Source of the DNA: Kosmotogaceae bacterium
GTDB lineage: Bacteria; Thermotogota; Thermotogae; Petrotogales; Kosmotogaceae
Length of the DNA stretch: 7,394 nucleotides
Direction of reading: 5' to 3'
Assembly (NCBI GenBank): GCA_003444085.1
Contig: DLVL01000101.1
Location: 1-7,394 of the forward strand
Made by a program: the position numbers and the translations under genes. The notes beneath the pieces were generated by a model, which did not search any database, had not been told where the DNA came from, and saw only the letters and a program-made list of their open reading frames with translations. Shown one piece after another: positions 1-5,936 of this stretch. Position 1 is the first letter of the stretch, and the number at the start of each line of letters is the position of its first letter.

Positions 1-105
1 TCTACATACGGATCAAACCACTGTCATACGGTATACGGTGACTATGTGAAGGAACTGGTTGACTTCTGCAGAATATCGGAGATCGACTATCACGTCTACG
101 CTTGA
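1..105 (+). CDS. C-terminal end of a probable L-fucose isomerase-like sugar isomerase (5' truncated by window)
   Basis: An open frame runs from the first base to a TGA at 103-105 and gives 34 residues, cut by the left edge. Visible elements are SNHCH (residues 5-9), YGDYVKEL (12-19) and a short hydrophobic end, DYHVYA. The pattern 'NH, then GDY, then a helix with EL, then a cysteine/leucine-rich segment' is what I recall from the C-termini of L-fucose/L-arabinose isomerase-like proteins (COG2407), where it closes the catalytic domain. That family interconverts aldoses and ketoses in the cytoplasm, which would suit the sugar-catabolic neighbourhood. The assignment rests on a short tail only, so the family is plausible and the substrate unknown. 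The gene converges on the aminotransferase, 214 bp away. Confidence 0.5.
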   Translation, partial: STYGSNHCHTVYGDYVKELVDFCRISEIDYHVYA

Positions 106-128
106 GAGTGTGGGAGTAGTACTTTCTC

Positions 129-158
129 GGTTCGGAGTGAGTATTCGGACCTTCCCTT
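129..158 (+). terminator. Weak candidate terminator after the isomerase tail
   Basis: GGTTCG (129-134) can pair with CGGACC (146-151) as six pairs including one G-T, around an 11-nt loop. It begins 24 nt after the isomerase stop. A T/C-rich stretch (TTCCCTTA) follows but it is not a true T-tract, so this is a weak call. Confidence 0.22.
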
Positions 159-204
159 ACGTTTCCCAGAAAGAGCTGCGTCTGCCATCCTCATCGTTAG
201 AACA

Positions 205-233
205 AAGAGACCTTTGAAGCTTTGCAGTCTCTT
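205..233 (-). terminator. Candidate terminator hairpin downstream of the aminotransferase
   Basis: AAGAGAC (205-211) and GTCTCTT (227-233) form a perfect 7-bp inverted repeat around a 15-nt loop. On the minus strand it starts about 86 nt after the aminotransferase stop and is followed by TGTTCT, a weak T-rich tail. An alternative pairing uses GGTCTTTG at 234-241. The long loop and poor T-run keep confidence low. Confidence 0.33.
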
Positions 234-319
234 GGTCTTTGATATTCACAAGGTTGTTTGGCGTTTTCACCAGAACACCCATATTGCAGAATACAGTTTG
301 ATCGCTCTCCTGCTGCCGG

Positions 320-1411
320 CTAATGAGTCTTCAGAAACTCACTGATCCCTGTAACTGTCCTCAATAAGCTCTCTTCACTGCATTGTGTGGTGCTCATGTG
401 GCCAATTCTGAATACTCTTTTTGAGAGCTCTCCCAGTGTGCCGGCAATGCGAATACGATGTTCCAGAAGCATGTATTTTATTAGCTCTGCAGGATCAAAT
501 CTCCCCTCGGTATCTATCGCAGTCAGACCATGGCACTGATAATCATAGCTGCCAAGCGGTTCTAGTCCAATCGTAGATAAAGCGTCACGAATCATCTGAG
601 AAGCAGAATGAAACGTCATAATCCTTGTTGAAACTCCTCCGGTATCCAATATACTCTCAAGGCTCTTCTTAAGTGCCATAACCACATTTGTTGGGAGAGT
701 CATCGGAAAGGGATGCCAATCTGTCCATCTTTCCTCATAATCAAGCCAGACCCCGAGATTGACAAACCATGATTTCTGCTGTTTGCGGGCTTTTTCAGTA
801 AGACTTGAGCTAATGCCGACTATTCCTAGACCGGGTGGACACTCAAGTCCCTTTTGAGATGCAGTTGCCACCGCGTCTATACCCCACTTGTCGATATCTA
901 TTCTTTCAATACCAGCGCTGGAAACGCCATCGACAAAGAAATTTACTCCTTCTTCCCTGGCAACGCAAGCAATCTCCTCAAGAGGATTGAGTGTTGCAGT
1001 ACTTGTTTCAACATGAACAAGAAAGATCGCATCGTATTTCGCGCTTCTCAGTTTTTTCCTGACAGCCTCTGCGTCAACTGGAATCGTTGTAGGCGAATTC
1101 ATTCTTACAGCTAGATCTGTATAGGAGCTACATATGCTATACAATCTCTCGCCAAACCATCCGTTGCTCACCACAAGGACTCTGCGGTCTCTGCAGAAAG
1201 TTGCACAGATTGATTCTATTGCCAGTGATCCGGAACCAGGCATTATGAAAAACGGGCCTGTGCCATTCAGAACGCTTCTGAGGAGCCTCTGAACCTTCTT
1301 ATAAATCTGTGCCCAGCCGGAACCATAGTGCACCGGGGGTTGTCCACAGAACTCCTCCATAACACACTCTGATACCTCGACTGGACCAGGTATCATCAGT
1401 AATTCTCTCAT
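320..1411 (-). CDS. PLP-dependent class V aminotransferase, alanine-glyoxylate/serine-pyruvate type
   Basis: This fold-type I, class V aminotransferase has 363 residues, close to the usual 360-390. The family moves an amino group from alanine or serine to glyoxylate or another 2-oxo acid in the cytoplasm. Landmarks in order are IPGP near the N-terminus (7-10), the phosphate-side loop GSGSLAIES (59-67), NGWFGER (83-89), HVETST (133-138), FVDGVSS with the pyridine-binding Asp161, SQKG with the Schiff-base Lys187 followed by CPPGLG, LPTN (239-242), and a C-terminal RIGHM with Arg335, the expected substrate-carboxylate arginine. The family usually has RIGHMG and here the last residue is Ser340. 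ATG is preceded by AGAGGTGA (1416-1423) at 4-nt spacing; the stop is TAG. It is divergent from the SDR gene across 158 bp. The fold and cofactor are secure, but the amino donor and acceptor are not; phosphonate or ureidoglycine transaminases are alternatives. Confidence 0.9.
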   Translation of the reverse strand: MRELLMIPGPVEVSECVMEEFCGQPPVHYGSGWAQIYKKVQRLLRSVLNGTGPFFIMPGSGSLAIESICATFCRDRRVLVVSNGWFGERLYSICSSYTDLAVRMNSPTTIPVDAEAVRKKLRSAKYDAIFLVHVETSTATLNPLEEIACVAREEGVNFFVDGVSSAGIERIDIDKWGIDAVATASQKGLECPPGLGIVGISSSLTEKARKQQKSWFVNLGVWLDYEERWTDWHPFPMTLPTNVVMALKKSLESILDTGGVSTRIMTFHSASQMIRDALSTIGLEPLGSYDYQCHGLTAIDTEGRFDPAELIKYMLLEHRIRIAGTLGELSKRVFRIGHMSTTQCSEESLLRTVTGISEFLKTH

Positions 1412-1483
1412 GATATCACCTCTGGGAATTTACTTTGTACTCACAACAATAACACTGGCTTCCTGGATTCAATAAGAGTTAAC

Positions 1484-1530
1484 GACCAAATAACTGCACT
1501 AGGCTATCATTGAGACACAGTGCTTTGGTC
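1484..1530. repeat. Interrupted inverted repeat, possible operator, in the divergent promoter region
   Basis: GACCAAA (1484-1490) and TTTGGTC (1524-1530) are perfect reverse complements. Just inside them GCACT (1496-1500) and AGTGC (1519-1523) are also perfect reverse complements. The left side has five extra bases (TAACT) between its two blocks while the right side has none. The half-sites lie 40 bp apart centre to centre, about four helical turns, which would suit two dimers or a DNA loop. An RNA stem with a 5-nt bulge is the alternative. The position between two divergent starts supports a regulatory role, but no regulator is encoded in the window. Confidence 0.4.
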
Positions 1531-1555
1531 ATTTATCGGCATATTTATCTCCCTC

Positions 1556-1563
1556 AGGGGGTG
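1556..1563 (+). promoter_or_regulatory. Ribosome-binding site that fixes the SDR start
   Basis: AGGGGGTG lies 6 nt before the ATG at 1570. A longer reading from the TTG at 1510 has no comparable site in front of it and would add 20 residues ahead of the Rossmann fold, so the ATG is preferred. Confidence 0.75.
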
Positions 1564-1569
1564 CACACT

Positions 1570-2340
1570 ATGGGCAGATTCTCAGAAAAGGTTGCATTAA
1601 TCACTGGAGCGGGATCCGGAATAGGAAAAGCAACGGCCCTGGCTCTGGCCAGAGAAGGAGCACAACTGGCTATCGTTGACATTGATCGTGATAGCTGTGA
1701 TGAAACACTGAAGCTTGTCAAAGACCATTCCCCATATTCGGTTTCGTTTGTCTGTGATGTTTCAAAGGAAGATGAGCAGAACACACTCTATCTCGAAACA
1801 CTCAAGCACTTCGAGGGTAGACTCGATATTGCTGTAAATAACGCAGGCATTGAGGGCGCCGTATCAAAAACCGCCGACTATCCCCTGGCCGAATGGAACA
1901 GGGTACTTGATGTAAATCTGACAGGCATATTCATTGGTATGAAGCACCAGATAAAAGCAATGCTCATTAACGGCGGTGGTTCTATAGTGAATATGTCTTC
2001 GGTCCTTGGCATGGTAGCAGTAGAAAACTTCCCCGCTTATGTCGCCACAAAGCATGCGATAATAGGCCTCACAAAGGCAGCTGCTGTAGAATACGCTGCC
2101 AACAACATAAGAATCAACGCGGTTTGCCCGGCAACAATCGAAACTCCATTAGTCATGGATAGGGGGTTCCGTGCCGGCCAGGATAAGGCCGTCTATGACA
2201 AACTGGTTTCTCTGCATCCGGTAGGTCGCCTTGGGAAACCAGAAGAGATTGCCTCCATGATTACGTGGCTTTGCTCTGACGACTCATCCTTTGTGACTGG
2301 AGCAGCGATGATTGTAGATGGTGGATACACTGCAATCTAA
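1570..2340 (+). CDS. Classical short-chain dehydrogenase/reductase (SDR), probably NAD-dependent
   Basis: This 256-residue cytoplasmic oxidoreductase of the FabG-like classical SDR family has the usual length. The nucleotide-binding motif TGAGSGIG is at residues 12-19. An acidic residue at the end of strand 2 (Asp37) favours NAD over NADP. NNAG is at 90-93, and the catalytic tetrad Asn116, Ser144, Tyr157, Lys161 is complete, with YVATK at 157-161. The C-terminus carries the family's VDGGY. The usual 'PG' after the tetrad (CPGTIETP in many relatives) reads CPATIETP here. It is the only complete gene on the plus strand: divergent from the aminotransferase and converging on the tandem-SIS gene, with 2 nt between stops. 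The substrate cannot be read from sequence; a sugar, polyol or 3-oxoacyl substrate would fit. The aminotransferase is a possible partner through the shared promoter region, by inference only. Confidence 0.92.
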   Translation: MGRFSEKVALITGAGSGIGKATALALAREGAQLAIVDIDRDSCDETLKLVKDHSPYSVSFVCDVSKEDEQNTLYLETLKHFEGRLDIAVNNAGIEGAVSKTADYPLAEWNRVLDVNLTGIFIGMKHQIKAMLINGGGSIVNMSSVLGMVAVENFPAYVATKHAIIGLTKAAAVEYAANNIRINAVCPATIETPLVMDRGFRAGQDKAVYDKLVSLHPVGRLGKPEEIASMITWLCSDDSSFVTGAAMIVDGGYTAI

Positions 2341-2342
2341 GC

Positions 2343-3365
2343 TCAGAGTCTCACCACTCTTGTAAGATTAACGGGGCTGTCCGGATTTATGCCATGCACC
2401 TCAGCACGTTTAACACCTATTAGTTGCATCGGTATGGCTCTTAAGAACCAGTCCCCATAATCTTCCATCTTGTAATCCGTGACAATTGAACAATTATGAT
2501 CAATGGGGTTTCCGGATATGCAGATTGTCTTGCCCCCCTTGTCAGCCACATCGCGTAAGAGCGCATGTTCTTCTTTGCTTGATCTGACGCCAGGAAGCAC
2601 ACAGACAAGCGTTGAAGGATTCACTGTTGATATTGGACCATGTCGATATTCCAGAGTTTGAAACGCATTGGAGTTAGCCAAAGAGGTCTCTATGACTTTT
2701 ATGGTTCCTTCGAAAGCGGCTGCCAGATATTCATTGTATCCCAGAAAAACAAATGAACTGAGCGCATTCAGATCAAGCTTTTCGATGATCTTTCCTGACT
2801 GTTCAACGGTCTTCTCAGTGCTTAGAGGAATCACCTCGAGATACTCTTTAACCAGGCCAGGGGCAAGAATCTGTCTGATCATTGCTGAAGCAACAAATGA
2901 CATTGTAGTAAAGGAATTGGTCATGACCACAGAATCTTCTTCAATGAAATCCAATACTATATGTGCATCAGAGTGTGAGATAATTTTGCTCCCCGAGCCA
3001 CAGGTTAGAGAAATGCACTCGACATTCTTTATACCTCTGCATTTCTCCAGTGCTGCTACAGTCTCGGAAGACTCTCCAGAACGCGAGATGCCGACTACCA
3101 GAGAATCGCTTTCAACGCTGCTTAGGCCAAGCATAATCTCTGAACCACTGAGGCAAGTTGAGCTGACCACACCTTTTGAGATTCTCTTCACCTGTTCGCT
3201 TAACCCCATCGCGATATAGTACGAAGACCCGCATCCAACGAAGTACATTCTCCGTCTGTTCTTCTTTGAGATCAACCTCACTGCGTCGGCTGTAATATCA
3301 AAAAAGACTTCTGCCGCTAACTTGTGGGATTCTGGTTGACTGACAATCTCCTTCATTGTCTTCAT
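2343..3365 (-). CDS. Tandem SIS-domain sugar-phosphate enzyme (GlmS-isomerase/AgaS/NagB-II type)
   Basis: The 340-residue protein has two SIS domains and matches the isomerase half of GlmS, with no glutaminase domain. SIS-1 has FVGCGSS (42-48) and the phosphate loop SRSGES (94-99). SIS-2 has the LEYRHGP signature (238-244). Aligning by eye to E. coli GlmS puts Glu219, Glu226 and His242 on GlmS Glu481, Glu488 and His504. GlmS Lys603, which forms the Schiff base in the C-terminal NLAK, corresponds to Arg336 in NLTR. The family includes SIS-type glucosamine-6-phosphate deaminases (NagB-II, AgaS) and fructosamine deglycases (FrlB). Beside NanE and the ROK kinase, a deaminase giving fructose-6-phosphate and ammonia is the likeliest role, unproven. 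ATG is preceded by GGAGGA (3373-3378) at 7 nt. It is the last gene of the run, 73 bp after the small SIS gene. Confidence 0.88.
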   Translation of the reverse strand: MKTMKEIVSQPESHKLAAEVFFDITADAVRLISKKNRRRMYFVGCGSSYYIAMGLSEQVKRISKGVVSSTCLSGSEIMLGLSSVESDSLVVGISRSGESSETVAALEKCRGIKNVECISLTCGSGSKIISHSDAHIVLDFIEEDSVVMTNSFTTMSFVASAMIRQILAPGLVKEYLEVIPLSTEKTVEQSGKIIEKLDLNALSSFVFLGYNEYLAAAFEGTIKVIETSLANSNAFQTLEYRHGPISTVNPSTLVCVLPGVRSSKEEHALLRDVADKGGKTICISGNPIDHNCSIVTDYKMEDYGDWFLRAIPMQLIGVKRAEVHGINPDSPVNLTRVVRL

Positions 3366-3402
3366 AGACTTTTCCTCCAGCCATGCGTAGGAACTACATC
3401 GG

Positions 3403-3422
3403 TCATATCCAGACGGATATCA
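3403..3422 (-). repeat. Small hairpin between the two SIS genes
   Basis: ATATCC (3405-3410) and GGATAT (3415-3420) form a perfect 6-bp stem around a 4-nt loop, extendable by T-A and G-C pairs past one C-C mismatch. It lies in the only sizeable gap after the small SIS gene, about 25 nt ahead of the tandem-SIS ribosome-binding site. No T-run follows on the minus strand, so it is more likely an mRNA processing or stability element, or an operator, than a terminator. Confidence 0.35.
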
Positions 3423-3438
3423 CGACTCTTTTGGACTC

Positions 3439-4179
3439 TCAGAGATACCTTATCCTGCTTTTGTAGGCTTCCATTATCTTGTCATTAAAAGCCTTACCCT
3501 GATCCAGGTTAGCACTCATGTATATTGGCAGAGGATCGATGCCTTTCTCTATGAGTATCTCTACAACCTCAACTATCACGCTGTTGAGTATGATGTGCCC
3601 ACAGATCGTTGAAACTGGTCCAATCTTCTGCTCAAATCCTTCAAGCTTGATGGTTGCGTCTCCGGGAGGACAGCAATAATCCAGTATGACATCAGGTTCA
3701 AGCTCAAATAACCTCTTGCCTGAAGAATGCCTGCTCGTGACACTATTCGAATATTCAAGAGACGTCAACACTATCAGCTTTGCTCCTTGTTCCTTACCGA
3801 CCATTGCAACTTCTATGGGAGCGGCATTCCTGCCTGAAACTGACGCAACCAGGAGTGTATCCTTCGGGGTGAGTTGGATTCCTTCCATGATTATCTTGCC
3901 TATACCTTCCGTTCTCTCGGCAAGAGTCGTCTTTGTAACTGGCTTCACATTGAGCATGAGCCCTTCGTAGTAGATTGGATTAGCCAGAGCAAATCCACCT
4001 GCACGGTAAGTAATCTCTGAAGCCATCATATCTGAATGTCCTGCACCGAAAGCGTAGAGAGCTCCTCCTTCAAGAGTAGAGTCTGCAATGATCTGTGCAG
4101 CCTTCTTTATGCTCTCCTTCTGTGTGTCTCTGATGGTAGAAATCAGAGAACTTATATTGCTAAGATACCTCTCAAACAT
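3439..4179 (-). CDS. Small SIS-domain sugar isomerase-like protein (UPF0309 family)
   Basis: This 246-residue single SIS-domain protein has the length and end-to-end pattern of the uncharacterised UPF0309 family. Seen in order are an N-terminal helix starting MFERYL, FGAGHSD (44-50), the phosphate-binding-type loop SVSGRN (113-118), SRHSSGKRL (149-157), CCPPGDA (169-175), GPVST (187-191) and a C-terminal MSANLD (221-226). SIS proteins bind phosphosugars; MurNAc-6-P etherase and GmhA are relatives by fold, but the reaction of this family is not established to my knowledge. The start is the ATG at 4179 with GGAGGA at 6-nt spacing; a longer frame to 4263 would overlap NanE and adds 28 residues with no family resemblance. 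It lies 64 bp after nanE and 73 bp before the tandem-SIS gene, in the same direction, so a step in the same amino-sugar pathway is inferred. Confidence 0.85.
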   Translation of the reverse strand: MFERYLSNISSLISTIRDTQKESIKKAAQIIADSTLEGGALYAFGAGHSDMMASEITYRAGGFALANPIYYEGLMLNVKPVTKTTLAERTEGIGKIIMEGIQLTPKDTLLVASVSGRNAAPIEVAMVGKEQGAKLIVLTSLEYSNSVTSRHSSGKRLFELEPDVILDYCCPPGDATIKLEGFEQKIGPVSTICGHIILNSVIVEVVEILIEKGIDPLPIYMSANLDQGKAFNDKIMEAYKSRIRYL

Positions 4180-4185
4180 GCTGAT

Positions 4186-4191
4186 TCCTCC
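4186..4191 (-). promoter_or_regulatory. Ribosome-binding site that fixes the small SIS start
   Basis: GGAGGA on the minus strand lies 6 nt before the ATG at 4179-4177 and supports this start over the upstream in-frame start that would overlap nanE. Confidence 0.8.
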
Positions 4192-4243
4192 TGTTCTCGT
4201 CTTTGTAGTTTTCTTTATTGCCAAATAGACTCTTGATGATGCA

Positions 4244-4957
4244 TTACCTGGAACAGCGCTCACGAATGAATTCTACGTAATGTTGAGTGATTCTCTTCAC
4301 ATTCACAATCATAGTTCCCACAACAACTGCATGAGCGCCTCTTTCCAGAGCTTCTCTGGCCTGCTCAGGTGAAGAGATTCCGCCCTCACATATTACAGGG
4401 ACGGAAAGCCTCTTGACCAGGGCAGTTACGAGCTCGAAATCAGGTTTATGAATGCTCTTGGTGTATTCTGTGTATCCTGCCAGAGTAGTAGCAACAATAT
4501 CAGCTCCCGCCCCTGCTGCAGCTATCCCTTCTTCTTCATTGCTCACATCAGCCATAATAATCACATCAGTTTCACTCTTGATCTGCTTGATGAGATCAGG
4601 GCCCTTGAGTTTTCCCGGATGCTCTCGATCAGTAGCGTCAACAGCCACTATTTCAGCGCCTGCTTTGACAATCTCTTTGACTGAATCAACTGTTGGAGTT
4701 ATTCTCACCTCATAACCGGGAATATCCATTTTGTATATACCGATAATCGGCAAAGATGACATCCTCTTGACCGCAGATATATCTTTGACTCCATCTACCC
4801 TTAGACCACAGGCTCCGCCAACCTCTGCGCTCCTGGCAGTTAATGCCATCATTGTGGGTCCATTTATCGGGTTGTCGGGGTCAAAATGACCTTCCGGGTC
4901 CGTAATCTGACACGACACTATTAGTCCGCCTTTCAGAAGTTGGATTACTTCGCGCAT
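4244..4957 (-). CDS. nanE: N-acetylmannosamine-6-phosphate 2-epimerase (NanE-type TIM barrel)
   Basis: The 237-residue cytoplasmic TIM-barrel epimerase should convert ManNAc-6-P to GlcNAc-6-P. Against remembered Clostridium perfringens and E. coli NanE, the key positions are kept: LIVSCQ with Gln17, GLR with Arg53, GIYK with Lys76 (C. perfringens catalytic Lys66), ITPT (86-89), MADVS with Asp137, TTLAGYT (157-163) and CEGG with Glu191 (C. perfringens Glu180). Three departures stand out: about seven extra residues rich in Asp, Pro and Gly after Gln17, EGG where both references read EGR, and VVGTMIVN where they read an ITR motif. The start is the ATG at 4957 with AGGAGGT 6 nt upstream. The gene starts 4 nt after the ROK stop. 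The adjacent ROK kinase supports the ManNAc route; the exact substrate is less sure because of the departures. Confidence 0.87.
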   Translation of the reverse strand: MREVIQLLKGGLIVSCQITDPEGHFDPDNPINGPTMMALTARSAEVGGACGLRVDGVKDISAVKRMSSLPIIGIYKMDIPGYEVRITPTVDSVKEIVKAGAEIVAVDATDREHPGKLKGPDLIKQIKSETDVIIMADVSNEEEGIAAAGAGADIVATTLAGYTEYTKSIHKPDFELVTALVKRLSVPVICEGGISSPEQAREALERGAHAVVVGTMIVNVKRITQHYVEFIRERCSR

Positions 4958-4961
4958 CTGG

Positions 4962-5936
4962 CTACCTCCTGTTATCAATGCCCGTTATGCTGCTATAGTC
5001 ACTCATTACCAAAGTTGCCGCTCCGAAAACTCCTGCATATGTTCCCAGTCTTGCGGCCTCTATCTTGAGATTGTTTCTGCTCAAGCCAAATGAGATCGCT
5101 CCGATTCGCTCCGAAATGTAACTGATCAGAGGTTCACCGATCCCGGAAATTCCGCCCCCAATTACAACCATTTCAGGACCAAGCAAATTGCACGCGTTCC
5201 CGAGTGCTGTACCTATGTATTCCGCTACCTCCCTCACTACGACTGCTGCATTCTTATCGCCATTCGCATAAGCTTTGCCGATCGCATCGGGATCAGTTCG
5301 GGTGGGAACTTTTTGGCTTCGACAAACAAGTCCAGAGTATCTCTCGGAGATAGCTCCCCCGGAAACAAATGCCTCAAGACATCCCCTATTACCACATTGA
5401 CAGATTGGTCCGTTTGGATCTATTACCATGTGCCCCAACTCACTTCCGATGTTGCCATTTCCCCCTCTGAAAAGCCTTCCGTCAAGGATAATGCCGGTTC
5501 CTACACCAGTACCTATCGTCAACATGATCATGTTCTTACATTCATCTCTCCTGTGAAAGACATACTCCCCAAGAATGGCTGTGTTCCCGTCATTATCAAC
5601 TTCGACAGGAAGACCGAACTTCTCTGAAAAGAACTCTTTCACTGGCGTTCCAATCCATCCTCTGATCTTGCCATATATCCCTCCAGCAACAACGCCTCTG
5701 GAAACGTCTACCTGGCCAGTGACTGCAACTCCTATTCCTTCTACCGTAGTATCGTTTTTCTCCGCGATGTCAAGAAGACGCTGTATACACTCTGTGGCTC
5801 TTTTCAAAACGGCATTTGAGCTGATCCTTGATGTTGGTTCCTGTCCCTGATGGACGATATCGCCAGAAGCGTCAACGATGCCGAATTTCGTGTTTGTTCC
5901 TCCGATATCTATGCCAATTACACTTGATATGCTCAT
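4962..5936 (-). CDS. ROK-family sugar kinase, probable N-acetylmannosamine kinase
   Basis: The 324-residue ROK kinase is complete and of normal length. The phosphate-1 motif is IDIGGTNTK (9-17), the catalytic base Asp116 lies in DNDGN (114-118), and TIGTGVGTG is at 140-148. ELGHM (166-170) supplies His169, which with Cys179, Cys181 and Cys186 of the CxCGxxGCxE motif makes the ROK zinc site. An adenosine-side VIGGGIS lies near the C-terminus. No N-terminal helix-turn-helix is present, so it is an enzyme and not a NagC/XylR-type repressor. ROK kinases act on glucose, GlcNAc, ManNAc and others; nanE starting 4 nt downstream favours ManNAc (NanK), by context only. Its ATG overlaps the permease stop as ATGA. 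A frame open to 6164 would add 76 residues antisense-like in composition and inside the permease, and is rejected. Confidence 0.9.
   Translation of the reverse strand: MSISSVIGIDIGGTNTKFGIVDASGDIVHQGQEPTSRISSNAVLKRATECIQRLLDIAEKNDTTVEGIGVAVTGQVDVSRGVVAGGIYGKIRGWIGTPVKEFFSEKFGLPVEVDNDGNTAILGEYVFHRRDECKNMIMLTIGTGVGTGIILDGRLFRGGNGNIGSELGHMVIDPNGPICQCGNRGCLEAFVSGGAISERYSGLVCRSQKVPTRTDPDAIGKAYANGDKNAAVVVREVAEYIGTALGNACNLLGPEMVVIGGGISGIGEPLISYISERIGAISFGLSRNNLKIEAARLGTYAGVFGAATLVMSDYSSITGIDNRR
4964..4970 (-). promoter_or_regulatory. Ribosome-binding site of nanE, overlapping the ROK stop
   Basis: A perfect AGGAGGT lies 6 nt before the nanE ATG and overlaps the ROK kinase TAG (4964-4962) by one base. 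This fixes the nanE start and suggests translation of the two genes is linked. Confidence 0.85.

Larger units (their letters stand above)
106..319. other. Spacer between converging genes
   Basis: No convincing coding frame is seen. The spacer separates the left-edge isomerase tail from the converging aminotransferase and holds two imperfect hairpins (129-151 and 205-233) that may end transcription from either side. Neither has a classic long T-run. No tRNA-like or repeat structure was recognised. Confidence 0.5.
1412..1569. promoter_or_regulatory. Divergent intergenic region between aminotransferase and SDR
   Basis: These 158 bp must hold the 5' signals of both divergent genes. I could not find a convincing sigma-70 promoter on either strand. 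The best minus-strand pair is TTGAAT (1472-1467) and TATTGT (1451-1446), but the 15-nt spacer is short. On the plus strand the AT-rich CATATTTAT at 1540-1548 could hold a -10. The region also contains the inverted repeat at 1484-1530. Confidence 0.5.

Noticed and set aside
106..319. Possible small RNA or small gene in the spacer
   Set aside because: No frame with a ribosome site was seen and the hairpins are too weak to call an RNA gene from sequence alone.
1510..1569. TTG start adding 20 residues to the SDR
   Set aside because: It has no ribosome-binding site, while AGGGGGTG sits 6 nt ahead of the ATG at 1570, which starts right at the Rossmann fold as in other SDRs.
2668..3219. 183-residue open frame on the plus strand
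   Set aside because: It lies entirely antisense to the tandem-SIS gene, which has full family motifs. The translation is serine/threonine-rich with no recognisable domain, as expected for a shadow frame.
4180..4263. 28-residue extension of the small SIS protein overlapping the end of nanE
   Set aside because: The family begins at MFERYL, and a good GGAGGA site sits directly before that ATG. The extension has no resemblance to the family.
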